Counted from the stretch's first letter, positions 42,090-51,484 are shown. The stretch: DNA of 64,000 nucleotides from Sphingomonas sp. TREG-RG-20F-R18-01 (GCF_022662475.1 NZ_JAKNQQ010000007.1:1-64000); one strand, 5' to 3'. The notes: generated by a model not told the origin, from the sequence alone. A program made the numbers and translations.

Positions 42090-43856
42090 TTAGCGCTTGA
42101 GCACTTCGTCACGCGCTGCTGCGACGCAGTGCAGCGCCCATTGCATCGTCTCGGGCGTGATGAAGACGTTCATCGGAAACGACTTCAAGGCGTAGACGAC
42201 GGCCTCTTCGTCGGTCCCGTCGCGATTGTAGGTCGCATCGCGGAAGCCCGTGCTGAAGCTCATGTACGGCGTGTACTTGCCGTCGATCTGTTTGCCCGAG
42301 CGGAACCATTCGAACAGTTTGTTGCCGACCGCTTCGGTCAGGTGGTTGTGCTTGATCAGGTCGCTCCGCAGCGCCGGATCGCTCAGTTCACGACCGAATT
42401 GCACCTGCGCGTCGACGCCCTCGGGATAGACGCGGAACAGCGTGATCAGCCCGGTGTCGTCCGGGTTGACGCAGACCATGTCGGGATGGCTGCGGATTAG
42501 ATCGTAAAGGTAATATTTGGTCTCCAGAATGCCGCCGAGGATCGCTTGCATCCCCTCCTTGCCGAAATACTTGAGCGTCGCCCAACCGGCGAGCGAGCCC
42601 GATGCGGTGCGCGAGACTTCGAGCGTGTAATACATCGGATTGTATGGCGTGCGCGCCTGCAGATAGGCGTCCGCGCCGCGGCGGTGGATCGACTCGAACT
42701 CGGTCGCGTCGCGGTACAGGAAGCAGCTGCTGACATAGGGGGCCCAGCCGACCTTGTGGAAATCGATCCCGACGCAATCGGCGTGTTCGAGCTCGCGCAT
42801 CGCCTCGCCATTGCGCCGCAGCACGGGCAGGATACGGTCGGAGAATTCGAGCGGATTGGCCTCGAAGTCATAGTCCTTGAAGTAGATCCATGACCATCCG
42901 ACGACCGCATCGGCATAGAGTACCGCCTTGCCGAAGCCCTCGGGATTGGGGTGGCGGTCCATCACTTCGCGGACCAGGCCGATCGGATCGAATGCGCTCG
43001 CGTCGGTCGTGCCCATCGTGCAGACGACGGTCGCGACCGGAATGCCGCGAGCAGCGAAATCGGTCAGCAATTCCTCGAGATGGACGAGATCCATCTGGTT
43101 GGTCGCCATATCGGTGCGGACATGGACGATATTGTCCATGCCGAGACCCAGCCAGTCGGTCGCATTCTGCTGCACGTAATGCGCCTGCTGCGAACAGATC
43201 ACCTTGGCGTCGGTCCGCACGCCCTTTTCGCGCGAGTCCTTGAGCACGCGCGTCAGCCCGTATTTCAGGCCGTAGGTCCAGCAGCCACCGCCGCCATAGG
43301 TGTAGATCGCGCCGCTGTTGACCGGGGTCCAGCCGAACATGTTGGCGACCATGCCCGCCGTCTCCAGCTCGGCGCGGTGGACGTTCCAGGCATATTCGCC
43401 CTCCAGGATGTTGGCGGAGAACACCTGCGACAGCATCGATGCGACGACGGCGGCGGTATTGGACTGCGGGATGACGTTGCACATCGTCAGCGGGTTGCCC
43501 CAGTTGGGCGCGCCCTCGAACAGCTTGACGACATCGTCGAGCACCTGATCGAGATCGCCCATCGCCTGCGGGACGGTGATGTTCTTGACGTCGGGATAGG
43601 CGTAGCTGAGCGCCGGGTTCTTGCCGAGAAAGGCCGGGCCGCCCTTTTCGGGGCGCAGCATGTCGAGCTTCTCGACGAACTTGTTGATCTGGCGCGCGAG
43701 CGGATCGTCATCGCCGCGGAAGGGCGAGGGGAATTCGCCCGCCATCTTGGCGTGGTATTTCGCCCATTTGGGCGCTGGCGCCCATGCTGCCGCGGCGTCG
43801 CTTTCGGTCGATGCGGCATGCGCGATGGCTGCGGCGGCGTTGGTCCGGTCGTGCAT
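42090..43856 (-). CDS. PLP-dependent group II amino-acid decarboxylase
   Basis: A 588-residue decarboxylase. The PLP lysine is in GIDFHKVGW (Lys 368), the stacking histidine in CSQQAHYVQQ (His 226) and the ring-nitrogen aspartate in LYADAVVGW (Asp 316). The sequence differs in length and detail from classical GadB; the branch includes tyrosine and glutamate decarboxylases of bacteria. With the GadC-like antiporter downstream it should consume cytoplasmic protons by decarboxylation, giving acid tolerance. A semialdehyde-type dehydrogenase in the island fits glutamate to GABA to succinate, but this is inference. A FixJ-like box is 71 bp upstream. Confidence 0.9.
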   Translation of the reverse strand: MHDRTNAAAAIAHAASTESDAAAAWAPAPKWAKYHAKMAGEFPSPFRGDDDPLARQINKFVEKLDMLRPEKGGPAFLGKNPALSYAYPDVKNITVPQAMGDLDQVLDDVVKLFEGAPNWGNPLTMCNVIPQSNTAAVVASMLSQVFSANILEGEYAWNVHRAELETAGMVANMFGWTPVNSGAIYTYGGGGCWTYGLKYGLTRVLKDSREKGVRTDAKVICSQQAHYVQQNATDWLGLGMDNIVHVRTDMATNQMDLVHLEELLTDFAARGIPVATVVCTMGTTDASAFDPIGLVREVMDRHPNPEGFGKAVLYADAVVGWSWIYFKDYDFEANPLEFSDRILPVLRRNGEAMRELEHADCVGIDFHKVGWAPYVSSCFLYRDATEFESIHRRGADAYLQARTPYNPMYYTLEVSRTASGSLAGWATLKYFGKEGMQAILGGILETKYYLYDLIRSHPDMVCVNPDDTGLITLFRVYPEGVDAQVQFGRELSDPALRSDLIKHNHLTEAVGNKLFEWFRSGKQIDGKYTPYMSFSTGFRDATYNRDGTDEEAVVYALKSFPMNVFITPETMQWALHCVAAARDEVLKR

Positions 43857-43927
43857 GGGAGTACCTCTGAGGCTCGAAGGGCGGGAGAAGGCCGCCTGAT
43901 CGACGCAACCGGGTGCGCGCGGCAGCC

Positions 43928-43942
43928 TCGGAAACTACTCAG
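43928..43942 (-). promoter_or_regulatory. FixJ-like box 6, facing the decarboxylase operon
   Basis: Minus-strand reading CTGAGTAGTTTCCGA. It overlaps the stop codon of the preceding P-type ATPase gene by three bases, so the operon boundary is very tight. Confidence 0.62.
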
Positions 43943-46506
43943 CGTGGGGCCGGGGACTGCCGCACGGCGATCGCGCCGAACGCGGCGTTTTTGAGGAGCT
44001 CGGCGCAGGCCAGATAGGCGACCACCACGATCACGATGCCACAGGCCATTCCGAGTGGTGGCGGATCGAAGCCGAACAGCACCGCGACCGGCGTGAAAGG
44101 CAGGATCATCGCGACGGCCAGCGCGCCAAGCGACGTCGCCGCCAGCGCCGGGCGGGGCAGGTCGGCCCAGGGCCGTCCCCGGGTCCTGATGACGAAGATG
44201 ACCAGGATCTGCGTCGCCATCGATTCGAGGAACCATGCGGTCTGGAATGCGCCCGGGGTCGCTTGAAAAATGAAGATCAGCCCGGCGAAGATCAGCAGGT
44301 CGAAGACCGACGACAGCAACCCCATCACCGCCGCGAACCGCACCAGCGCGTGCATGTCCCACACTTGTGGCCGCGCGACCGCCTCGGGGCGGACGGTATC
44401 GAACGGGATGCCGATTTCGGACACGTCGTACAGCAGGTTGTTGAGCAGGATCTGCGTCGGCAGCATCGGCAGGAAGGGCAGGAACAGCGATGCGACCGCC
44501 ATCGACAGCATATTGCCGAAATTCGAGCTCGCTTCCATCCGCACATATTTGAGGATGTTGGCGAAAGTCCGGCGGCCCTCCTCGACCCCGTCCGCCACAA
44601 CTGCGAGATCTTGATCGAGCAGGATCATGTCGGCGGCGGCCTGCGCGACCCCGGTCGCGCCCGATACCGACAGACCGATCTGCGCCCCCTTGAGCGCGGG
44701 CGCGTCGTTGATCCCGTCACCGAGATAGCCGACCACCGCGCCACGCGCCTGCAACGCCCGGACGAGCCGCGACTTCTGGTCGGGCGCGAGACGACCATAA
44801 GCGTCGACCGAATGAACCTGAACCGCCAGCGCATCGTCGCTCAACTTCGCGATATCGCTGCCCGACAGGACGCGATCGGCGCGCAATCCAACCAGTCTGG
44901 CCAGCCGCTTCACCACCACCGGGTCGTCGCCGGACAGGATCTTGAGCTGCACCCCGGCGGCCGCGAGCCGCGCGATCGCCGCGGCGGCGGTGGGCTTGGG
45001 CGGATCGGCGAAGGCGCACAGGCCTTCGAAGATCAGTCCCACCTCGTCCGTGGCGTCGGGATCGCACGATGCTTTGTCCCATCGGCGCGAGGCGACCGCG
45101 ATCGTCCGCAGGCCATCGCGTTCCGCGAGCGCTTGAACCTGCGCCAGCGCGGACGCGCGCTCCGAATCCCCCATGGCGATGGTCTCGCTTCCATGGCGTG
45201 ACGTCGTGCACAGCGCCACCACTGCCTCCGGTGCGCCCTTGGCGATCAGGACCAGACCATCGGGTCCGTCGGCAAGGACCGAGCCGAGGCGTCGGGTGAA
45301 GTCGAACGCATGCCGCCCGCGCAGCGTCCAGCCATTCGTTGCCCCCGGAATGGCGGCGATCAGCGCGGTGTCGAGCGCGCCGCGATCCCCGCCCAGCACC
45401 GCCGCGATCGCGGCGAGACGCGCCGGACGCGGATCGTCCGCGCCCGAGCACGCGATCCCACGGTCGAGCGTGATCTCCGCCGAGGTCAGCGTGCCGGTCT
45501 TGTCGGTACACAGCACCGTCATCGCGCCGAGATCATGGATCGCGGCGAGGCGCTTCACGATCACCTTGCGGCGCGCCATCCGCATCGCGCCGCGCGACAG
45601 CGTCACCGTCGTGATCATCGGCAGCAACTCGGGTGCCAGCCCGACCGCGAGGGCGACCGCGAACAGCAGCGATTGCAGCATCGGCCTGCCGAAGAAGACG
45701 CTCGTGGCAAGGACGACGACCACCAGTGCCATCGTCAGTCGCGCGGTGAACAGGCCATAGGCGCGCAAGTCTTTCTCGAACGGGGAGGCTCCCGCGGCAT
45801 CGGCCAGTGCCGCCGCCGCCGCCCCGAAGATCGTCGCGCGTCCGGTGTTGACGACCAGCGCGATCGCCTCGCCGGTCTGCGCGACCGCGCCACGGAACAG
45901 CGCGCCGCTCGCCTGGTTCGCCGAGAGTCCGGCAACCGGGCCGGCGCGCTTGTCGACCGGATAGGGTTCGCCGGTCAGCGCGGCTTCGTTCGCCGTGAAG
46001 GCGGTACTGTCGAGGACAAGACCGTCGGCCGGGATGATGTCGCCCGCGCGGACGCGGATGACGTCGCCGGGAACGACCCCGTCCACCGGCATTTGTCGAT
46101 AGGCCCCGTCGCGGCGGACTTCGGCGGTCAATGCGACCGATTGGCGCAGGACATCGGCGGCGCGCGCGGCATGGCCTTCCTGCATCGTATCCAGCCCGAT
46201 CGAGACCGCAAGGATCGACACGATGATCGAGCCGCCGATCGCGTCCCCCGTCGCAATCGACACGATCGCCGCGATCAGCAGGATCAAGGACAGCGGTTCG
46301 AGCAGCCGCCGCAACACCGCCCGCACGATCCCCACCCGCCTGGTCGGCGCATCCGCATTCGCGCCATAATGCGACAGGCGGATCGCGGCCTCGGCAGTGC
46401 TCAGTCCGTCCCGGCTGCAATCCAGCGCGGCGCAGGTTTCATCTGCCGTTCTGGACCAGAAGGGCGGGGTGGATGTCGGTCGGGTGGTCGCCACGGACGC
46501 ACGCAT
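43939..46506 (-). CDS. P-type ATPase, MgtA/MgtB-like (P3B)
   Basis: An 855-residue cation pump. It has the actuator motif LTGEPYPV (TGE), the phosphorylated aspartate in CTDKTGTLT (Asp 335), the ATP site KGAPEAV, and the hinge GDGINDAP. The N-terminal part with PTRRVG and the segment MEASSNFGNMLSM near the C-terminal helices match magnesium-transporting P3B ATPases. It imports Mg or a related cation at the cost of ATP. The start overlaps the stop of the flippase-like gene by one base. Membrane ATPases of this type also occur in the low-oxygen locus of Burkholderia (from memory). Confidence 0.92.
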   Translation of the reverse strand: MRASVATTRPTSTPPFWSRTADETCAALDCSRDGLSTAEAAIRLSHYGANADAPTRRVGIVRAVLRRLLEPLSLILLIAAIVSIATGDAIGGSIIVSILAVSIGLDTMQEGHAARAADVLRQSVALTAEVRRDGAYRQMPVDGVVPGDVIRVRAGDIIPADGLVLDSTAFTANEAALTGEPYPVDKRAGPVAGLSANQASGALFRGAVAQTGEAIALVVNTGRATIFGAAAAALADAAGASPFEKDLRAYGLFTARLTMALVVVVLATSVFFGRPMLQSLLFAVALAVGLAPELLPMITTVTLSRGAMRMARRKVIVKRLAAIHDLGAMTVLCTDKTGTLTSAEITLDRGIACSGADDPRPARLAAIAAVLGGDRGALDTALIAAIPGATNGWTLRGRHAFDFTRRLGSVLADGPDGLVLIAKGAPEAVVALCTTSRHGSETIAMGDSERASALAQVQALAERDGLRTIAVASRRWDKASCDPDATDEVGLIFEGLCAFADPPKPTAAAAIARLAAAGVQLKILSGDDPVVVKRLARLVGLRADRVLSGSDIAKLSDDALAVQVHSVDAYGRLAPDQKSRLVRALQARGAVVGYLGDGINDAPALKGAQIGLSVSGATGVAQAAADMILLDQDLAVVADGVEEGRRTFANILKYVRMEASSNFGNMLSMAVASLFLPFLPMLPTQILLNNLLYDVSEIGIPFDTVRPEAVARPQVWDMHALVRFAAVMGLLSSVFDLLIFAGLIFIFQATPGAFQTAWFLESMATQILVIFVIRTRGRPWADLPRPALAATSLGALAVAMILPFTPVAVLFGFDPPPLGMACGIVIVVVAYLACAELLKNAAFGAIAVRQSPAPR

Positions 46507-47540
46507 CAGTCAACCTTGAGCGCTTTGGACCGGTGCGGGCGGCGCACCGACCGGAACGCGCCCTTCATTAGCACGAAACCCGGGAGAAGCGGGAGCCACA
46601 GGGTGAAACCGCGGAGCAATAACGTCCCGGCCAGCGCCGCCGGAACCGGAACCCCCAGCAGGCCGAGCATCGCAGTCGACCCGACCTCGAAACTGCCCAG
46701 CCCCATCGGCACTGGCGCAAGCGCGGCGACGATCGACCCGCCCATCATCGCGATGAAGGCGGTGCTGAACGGGATGGGATGGCCAAGCGCCAGCATACAT
46801 ACGAGCAGTGTGGCGGCACCGACCAGGAACAGCGCGGCATTGCACGCGGTCACGCCGAGGATCAGCGTCTTGTCCCTGAGCAGTCGGGCGGGAGCCTCGC
46901 CCACGACATGCAGCAGCGTGTGGACGATCGGCAGATGTTCGAGGAACGGCGACAGCGGCCGGCTCCCGCGCCGCCGCAGCCAGAGCGCGAGGCCGGGAAT
47001 GGCGAGCGCGACCAGCAGGAAGGCGGTGACGACTCCGGCGAGCAGCGGCGTTGCCTTGCCATGCATCCACAGCAACACCAGCATGACGATCGCGAACACC
47101 GCGAACGCCGCATAATAGCCGATCAGCGACAGGATCAGCGCCGCGACGGCGGCCCCGCGCGGGACACCCAGCGTGACGAGCCGATCGACCAGCAGCAGAT
47201 TGCCCCCCATGCCCGCCGCCGGGATCATCGAATCGGCGAACAGCTTCGACAGCGCGACCGGGATCAGCCGGAACAGCGGCAGCGGCGACCGCGCCTTGTC
47301 GAGGACGAGCTTCCAGCCGAGCGACACGCTGGCGTACGTGATGCCCTGCAGGGCCGCCGCGACGAGCAGCCACAACGGCTCCGCGCGCTGTAGCATCGCC
47401 CCGAAACTCTGCAGATCGCCGAAGTTGAGGACCGCGAAGACCAGCACGCCGACGCCCAGCACCCCGAAGAACCGGCCGGACAGATGCCCCGTCTCGCCGA
47501 GTTTGGGGCGTTTGGCCGTCTTCTTCTCCCCGCCGGTCAT
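46506..47540 (-). CDS. flippase-like membrane protein (LPG synthase TM / UPF0104 family)
   Basis: A 344-residue protein with about eight membrane helices and the family motif MIPAAGMGGNLLLVDRLVTLGVPRG. Family members include the flippase half of lysyl-phosphatidylglycerol synthase MprF and glycosyl-lipid handling proteins. No synthase domain is attached. It is translated between an alcohol dehydrogenase (4-bp gap) and the Mg-type ATPase (1-bp overlap). Role probably in envelope lipids; substrate unknown. Confidence 0.85.
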   Translation of the reverse strand: MTGGEKKTAKRPKLGETGHLSGRFFGVLGVGVLVFAVLNFGDLQSFGAMLQRAEPLWLLVAAALQGITYASVSLGWKLVLDKARSPLPLFRLIPVALSKLFADSMIPAAGMGGNLLLVDRLVTLGVPRGAAVAALILSLIGYYAAFAVFAIVMLVLLWMHGKATPLLAGVVTAFLLVALAIPGLALWLRRRGSRPLSPFLEHLPIVHTLLHVVGEAPARLLRDKTLILGVTACNAALFLVGAATLLVCMLALGHPIPFSTAFIAMMGGSIVAALAPVPMGLGSFEVGSTAMLGLLGVPVPAALAGTLLLRGFTLWLPLLPGFVLMKGAFRSVRRPHRSKALKVD

Positions 47541-47544
47541 GCGC

Positions 47545-48702
47545 TCATCCGGCGCGCCCGGCGGCGAGATCGATGACGTAGCGGTAGCGGACCTGCTTGG
47601 TCTCGACGCGCAGATAGGCGTCGGTGATCTGGTCCGGGTGGATCAGCTCGATTTGCGGGCGGATGCCGTTGGCGCAGCAATAATCGACCACCTCCTGCGT
47701 CTCGGGCATCCCGCCGATGCACGACCCCACGATCGAGCGCCGCTGGTTCCACAATCCGCCGCCGCTCACCCCGGCGATCGCGCCGGGCGTGCCGACGTTG
47801 ACGAACACGCCGTCGTGCCGGAGCAGCGGCAGGAACGGCGCGGCGTCGAACGGGAAGGGGATGGTCGACAGGATGAAGTCGAACCGGTTGGCCAGTTCCT
47901 CGACCAGCGGAATCGGCTTGCTGGCAAGCGGGTGCCACACGATCACGTCCTTCGCGCCCATCGCATAGGCATCCGCGGCCTTGTCCGCGCTGGTCGTGAA
48001 GACGGTCGCCTCCGCGCCGCGATGGACCGCCAGCTTGAGCGCCATGTGGCCAAGCCCGCCCAGCCCGATGACCGCGAAACGCTGCCCCGAGCCGAGCCGC
48101 CAATGCTGCATCGGGGAAAAGGTGGTCACGCCCGAACAGAGCAGCGGTGCGGTGGTCGCGAGGTCAGCGCCCTCGGGGATCTTGACGACGAACCGGTCGC
48201 GCACGACGATCCGCTCGGCATAGCCACCCTGCGTCTGGCCGGGGCCGCGCGGGTCGGGCGAGGCATAGGTCATCGTCGCGCCGGTGGTGCAATATTGCTC
48301 CAGCCCGGCCTTGCACGTCTCGCACACACCGCAACTGTCGACCATGCATCCGACACCGGCATGATCGCCGGGCACCAGACGCGTGACCGCCGCGCCGACC
48401 GCACTGACTCGGCCGACGAATTCGTGCCCCGGGACCATCGGATAGTGCTGCTCGCCCCATTCGCCGCGGACCATGTGGATGTCGCTGTGGCAGACCCCGC
48501 AATACAGGATGTCGATCGCGACATCGTCGGGCTGCAGCGCGCGGCGTTCGATCTCCATTGCGTGAATCGGTGCGCTTGGGCCAAGCGTGCCATAGGCGCG
48601 GGTCGACGTGGGCTGTGCCGGATCGAGCGACACCGGATCGGTGCGGGCGAGGACGGTTTCGGTGCTGTCGGCGTATTTCTCGGGAAAGAACGTATCGGAC
48701 AT
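47545..48702 (-). CDS. zinc alcohol dehydrogenase, YahK/cinnamyl-alcohol dehydrogenase type
   Basis: A 385-residue medium-chain dehydrogenase. Catalytic zinc ligands lie in GVCHSDIHMVRGEWG and GHEFVGRV; the structural-zinc cysteines in DSCGVCETCKAGLEQYC; the NAD(P) loop is VIGLGGLGHMALKLA. The branch is the NADP-preferring aldehyde reductase YahK/CAD group, with an N-terminal extension of about 25 residues. It reduces aldehydes to alcohols. It leads the operon with the flippase-like and Mg-type ATPase genes and has a FixJ-like box 98 bp upstream. Confidence 0.93.
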   Translation of the reverse strand: MSDTFFPEKYADSTETVLARTDPVSLDPAQPTSTRAYGTLGPSAPIHAMEIERRALQPDDVAIDILYCGVCHSDIHMVRGEWGEQHYPMVPGHEFVGRVSAVGAAVTRLVPGDHAGVGCMVDSCGVCETCKAGLEQYCTTGATMTYASPDPRGPGQTQGGYAERIVVRDRFVVKIPEGADLATTAPLLCSGVTTFSPMQHWRLGSGQRFAVIGLGGLGHMALKLAVHRGAEATVFTTSADKAADAYAMGAKDVIVWHPLASKPIPLVEELANRFDFILSTIPFPFDAAPFLPLLRHDGVFVNVGTPGAIAGVSGGGLWNQRRSIVGSCIGGMPETQEVVDYCCANGIRPQIELIHPDQITDAYLRVETKQVRYRYVIDLAAGRAG

Positions 48703-48800
48703 GCTGGCCTCCAGGGTTTCGCTGGGCGTCGACAGGAAGATCCGCCTTCCGTCCGCGAGCGTGAGACCGGGGTGCGCCGGGGCGGTCCGCTGCGACAGGG

Positions 48801-48815
48801 TCGGAAACTACCCAG
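48801..48815 (-). promoter_or_regulatory. FixJ-like box 7, facing the YahK-type dehydrogenase operon
   Basis: Minus-strand reading CTGGGTAGTTTCCGA, 98 bp before the start at 48702. It lies just beyond the stop of the next dehydrogenase gene, which ends at 48825. Confidence 0.62.
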
Positions 48816-48824
48816 CGGCGGCGC

Positions 48825-49808
48825 TCACGGCACCAGCACGGCAGCGCCGTCGAACCGGCCCGCGCGCAGATCCTCGAGCGCCTGATTGGCCTGTTCCAGT
48901 GGATAGACCGTCGTCTTGACGACGATCCCGATCTGCGGGGCGAGCGCGAGGAATTCGATCCCATCCTGCCGGGTGAGATTGGCGACCGAGACGAGCCGGC
49001 GCTCCTCCCACAGGATATCGTAAGGAAATCCGGGGATGTCGCTCATGTGGATCCCGGCGCAGACGACCGTGCCGCCCTTGCGCACCGCCTTGAGCGCCAG
49101 CGGGACGAGATCACCGTCGGGGGCATAGAGGATCGCGGCGTCGAGCGGTTCCGGCGGCACCTCGTCCGATCCGCCCGCCCAGGTCACGCCGAGGCTGCGC
49201 GCGAAGGCCTGCGTGCCGCTGTCGCCCGGGCGGGTGAAGGCGTAGATTTCGCGGCCCTGCCATCTGGCGACCTGCGCGACGATATGCCCGGCAGCACCGA
49301 AGCCGTAGAGGCCGAGCCGCTTGCCGTCCCCCGCCAGTTTCAGCGAGCGCCACCCGATCAGCCCGGCGCACAGCAACGGCGCCAGCGCCACGTCGCTCCC
49401 CGTCTCCCCCAGCGGAAAGGCGAACCGCGCGTCCGCGATCGCCGCGGTCGCGAAGCCGCCGTCGCGGGTATAGCCGGTGAACAGCGGCGCATCGCACAGA
49501 TTCTCGTGCTGCTCCCGGCAATAGCGGCACACCCCGCAGGTATGTCCGAGCCACGGGATTCCGACGCGCTGCCCCAGTTCGAGGTCGGACACGCCAGCAC
49601 CGATCGCGTCGATCCGGCCGACGATCTCGTGACCCGGAATGATCGGCGATTTCGGATCGGGCAATTCGCCATCGAAGACATGCAGGTCGGTCCGGCAGAC
49701 GCCGCAGGCGAGCACTATCACGCGCACCTGGCCCGGGCCGGGCTGCCGGTCGGGCAGGTCGGTCCAGACGAGCGGGGTGCCGGGATGGGTGAGGATCATC
49801 GCCTTCAT
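48825..49808 (-). CDS. zinc-dependent alcohol dehydrogenase family protein (AdhA-like)
   Basis: A 327-residue medium-chain dehydrogenase. Zinc ligands appear in ACGVCRTDLHVFDGELP and PGHEIVGRI, the structural-zinc set in TCGVCRYCREQHENLC, and the cofactor loop in LYGFGAAGHIVAQVA. The shorter length and missing lobe segments fit the zinc-binding alcohol dehydrogenase family seen in stress loci. GGAAG is upstream of the ATG at 49808; an in-frame start at 49871 is unlikely. It is a single-gene unit with its own box 115 bp upstream. Confidence 0.92.
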   Translation of the reverse strand: MKAMILTHPGTPLVWTDLPDRQPGPGQVRVIVLACGVCRTDLHVFDGELPDPKSPIIPGHEIVGRIDAIGAGVSDLELGQRVGIPWLGHTCGVCRYCREQHENLCDAPLFTGYTRDGGFATAAIADARFAFPLGETGSDVALAPLLCAGLIGWRSLKLAGDGKRLGLYGFGAAGHIVAQVARWQGREIYAFTRPGDSGTQAFARSLGVTWAGGSDEVPPEPLDAAILYAPDGDLVPLALKAVRKGGTVVCAGIHMSDIPGFPYDILWEERRLVSVANLTRQDGIEFLALAPQIGIVVKTTVYPLEQANQALEDLRAGRFDGAAVLVP

Positions 49809-49923
49809 GGTCGGTGGCTTCCAGCTGGGCGGGCGGAACGCCATCACCGTTCCCACGAGCGGGAGCGGCAACCGCTCCGGGCGAGATCGTCACGGTGCAC
49901 CGCGCCGGTGGCGGCGGGAAGGT

Positions 49924-49938
49924 TCGGAAACTACGCAG
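49924..49938 (-). promoter_or_regulatory. FixJ-like box 8, facing the AdhA-like gene
   Basis: Minus-strand reading CTGCGTAGTTTCCGA, a full consensus match, 115 bp before the start at 49808. Confidence 0.65.
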
Positions 49939-49978
49939 ATTTCGCGGGAGCAACGCGATCGGGCGGGGGCGCGGCGGC

Positions 49979-49993
49979 CTAGGTACTTTCCGA
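49979..49993 (+). promoter_or_regulatory. FixJ-like box 9, facing the aldehyde dehydrogenase gene
   Basis: CTAGGTACTTTCCGA, three departures from consensus, 60 bp before the ATG at 50054. With box 8 it forms a divergent pair 40 bp apart. Confidence 0.5.
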
Positions 49994-50053
49994 CGCTGAT
50001 ATCGCGCGGCCATGGCTTCTATCTCGCCGTCCTGAACCGGGAGTGCGCAAACC

Positions 50054-51436
50054 ATGGCCTATCAAAGTCTCAATCCGTTCGACGGGGCGCTCGTCCAGGC
50101 GTTCGACACGGTTGCGGATGCGGTGCTCGAGACCAAGCTCGCTGCCGCGCAAAGCTGCTTCGAAACGTGGCGGCACACACCCTATGCCGAACGCGCCAGA
50201 ATCATCGCAAAGGCGGGGGAACTGCTGGCCGCGCGGACCGATACGCTCGCGCGTCTCGCCACCGTGGAAATGGGGAAGCGCATCGCCGAAGCGCGTGGCG
50301 AGGTCGCGTTCAGTGCACGGATCATGGACTATTATGCCACCCATGCCGAAGCCTTCCTTGCCCCCGTACGCCTCGATCCGGCGGGCGGCGAAGCGCATAT
50401 GGAGAGCAGCCCGATCGGCGTGATCTTCTGCGTCGAGCCGTGGAATTTCCCGTATTATCAGCTCGCGCGGGTCGCCGGGCCACATCTGATGGCGGGCAAC
50501 ACGCTGGTCGTGAAACATGCCGGGATCGTGCCGCAATGCGCGATCGCGTTCGAGGCGCTGCTGATCGAGGCGGGCGCGCCGGTCGGGCTCTATACCAATC
50601 TGCTGATCAGCCATGCGCAGTCCGACCGCGTGATCGATGACCCCCGGATCAAGGGCGTCGCCCTGACCGGCAGCGTCGACGCGGGGCGCAGCATCGCCGC
50701 GCGCGCCGGGCGGAACCTGAAAGTCTCATCGATGGAGCTCGGCGGCAGCGATGCGTTCATCGTGCTGGGGGATGCCGATCTCGATCTCGTCATTCCCTGG
50801 GCGGTGTGGGGCCGGATGTACAATTGCGGCCAGACCTGTTGTGCCGCGAAACGCTTCATCGTTGTCGACAGCATGGCGGACGCGTTCCTCGCGCGGTTCG
50901 AGGCGGCGCTCGGCGCACTGGTGCCGGGCGATCCGCTCGACGCAGCGACCACACTCGGCCCGATGTCGACCGAGCAGGCGCTGCTCGACCTGGTGGCGCA
51001 AGTCGATGGCGCAGTCGCGCATGGGGCGAGGGTGGTGCTGGGCGGCGCGCGGATCGATCGTCCGGGTGCGTTCATGGCCCCGACGATCCTGACCGACATC
51101 GCACCCGACAACCCCGCGTTCCGCGCCGAATTCTTCGGGCCGGTCGCGTCCTTCTTCCGCGTGGCGGATGAGGATGCGGCGATCGTACTCGCCAATGATT
51201 CCGATTTCGGGCTCGGCGGCTCGGTGTGGACGCGCGACGTCGCGCGGGGGCGGCGTGTCGCGAGCCGGGTCGAGACCGGCATGATGTTCATCAACAACAT
51301 CGACTGGACCGATGCCGCGCTGCCGTTCGGCGGGATCAAGGACTCGGGCTACGGACGCGAGCTTGGCGCGATGGGCATCCAGCAATTCGTCAACAAGAAG
51401 CTGGTCCGCCTCCACGCGATCCCCGCGCCGGCCTGA
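50054..51436 (+). CDS. NAD(P)-dependent aldehyde dehydrogenase, succinate-semialdehyde type
   Basis: A 460-residue aldehyde dehydrogenase. The catalytic glutamate is in MELGGSDAF (Glu 228), the nucleophile in NCGQTCCAAKR (Cys 262), and the cofactor-binding PWNFPYY and ALTGSVDAGRS are present. Best family match by eye is the succinate-semialdehyde dehydrogenase Sad/YneI group, which has the same GQTC form. It oxidises an aldehyde to an acid; with the decarboxylase this could close a GABA shunt, or it may take acetaldehyde from the neighbouring alcohol dehydrogenase. The next gene, adhP, starts 48 bp later. Confidence 0.92.
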   Translation: MAYQSLNPFDGALVQAFDTVADAVLETKLAAAQSCFETWRHTPYAERARIIAKAGELLAARTDTLARLATVEMGKRIAEARGEVAFSARIMDYYATHAEAFLAPVRLDPAGGEAHMESSPIGVIFCVEPWNFPYYQLARVAGPHLMAGNTLVVKHAGIVPQCAIAFEALLIEAGAPVGLYTNLLISHAQSDRVIDDPRIKGVALTGSVDAGRSIAARAGRNLKVSSMELGGSDAFIVLGDADLDLVIPWAVWGRMYNCGQTCCAAKRFIVVDSMADAFLARFEAALGALVPGDPLDAATTLGPMSTEQALLDLVAQVDGAVAHGARVVLGGARIDRPGAFMAPTILTDIAPDNPAFRAEFFGPVASFFRVADEDAAIVLANDSDFGLGGSVWTRDVARGRRVASRVETGMMFINNIDWTDAALPFGGIKDSGYGRELGAMGIQQFVNKKLVRLHAIPAPA

Positions 51437-51484
51437 CCGCTCGATCCGTTCTTCTATCGCTCCCCCCAACCGGAAGGCTTTTTC

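Noticed and set aside
45310..47115. 601-residue plus-strand open frame opposite the P-type ATPase and flippase-like genes
   Set aside because: Antisense to genes with catalytic motifs; no similarity to any protein known to me.
32478..49993. EcfG-type sigma promoter (GGAAC-N16-17-GTT) as explanation of the repeated motif
   Set aside because: Read toward the genes the motif is GTAGTTTCC, not GGAAC; the GGAAAC reading would point away from every gene, and no matching downstream GTT element is consistent.
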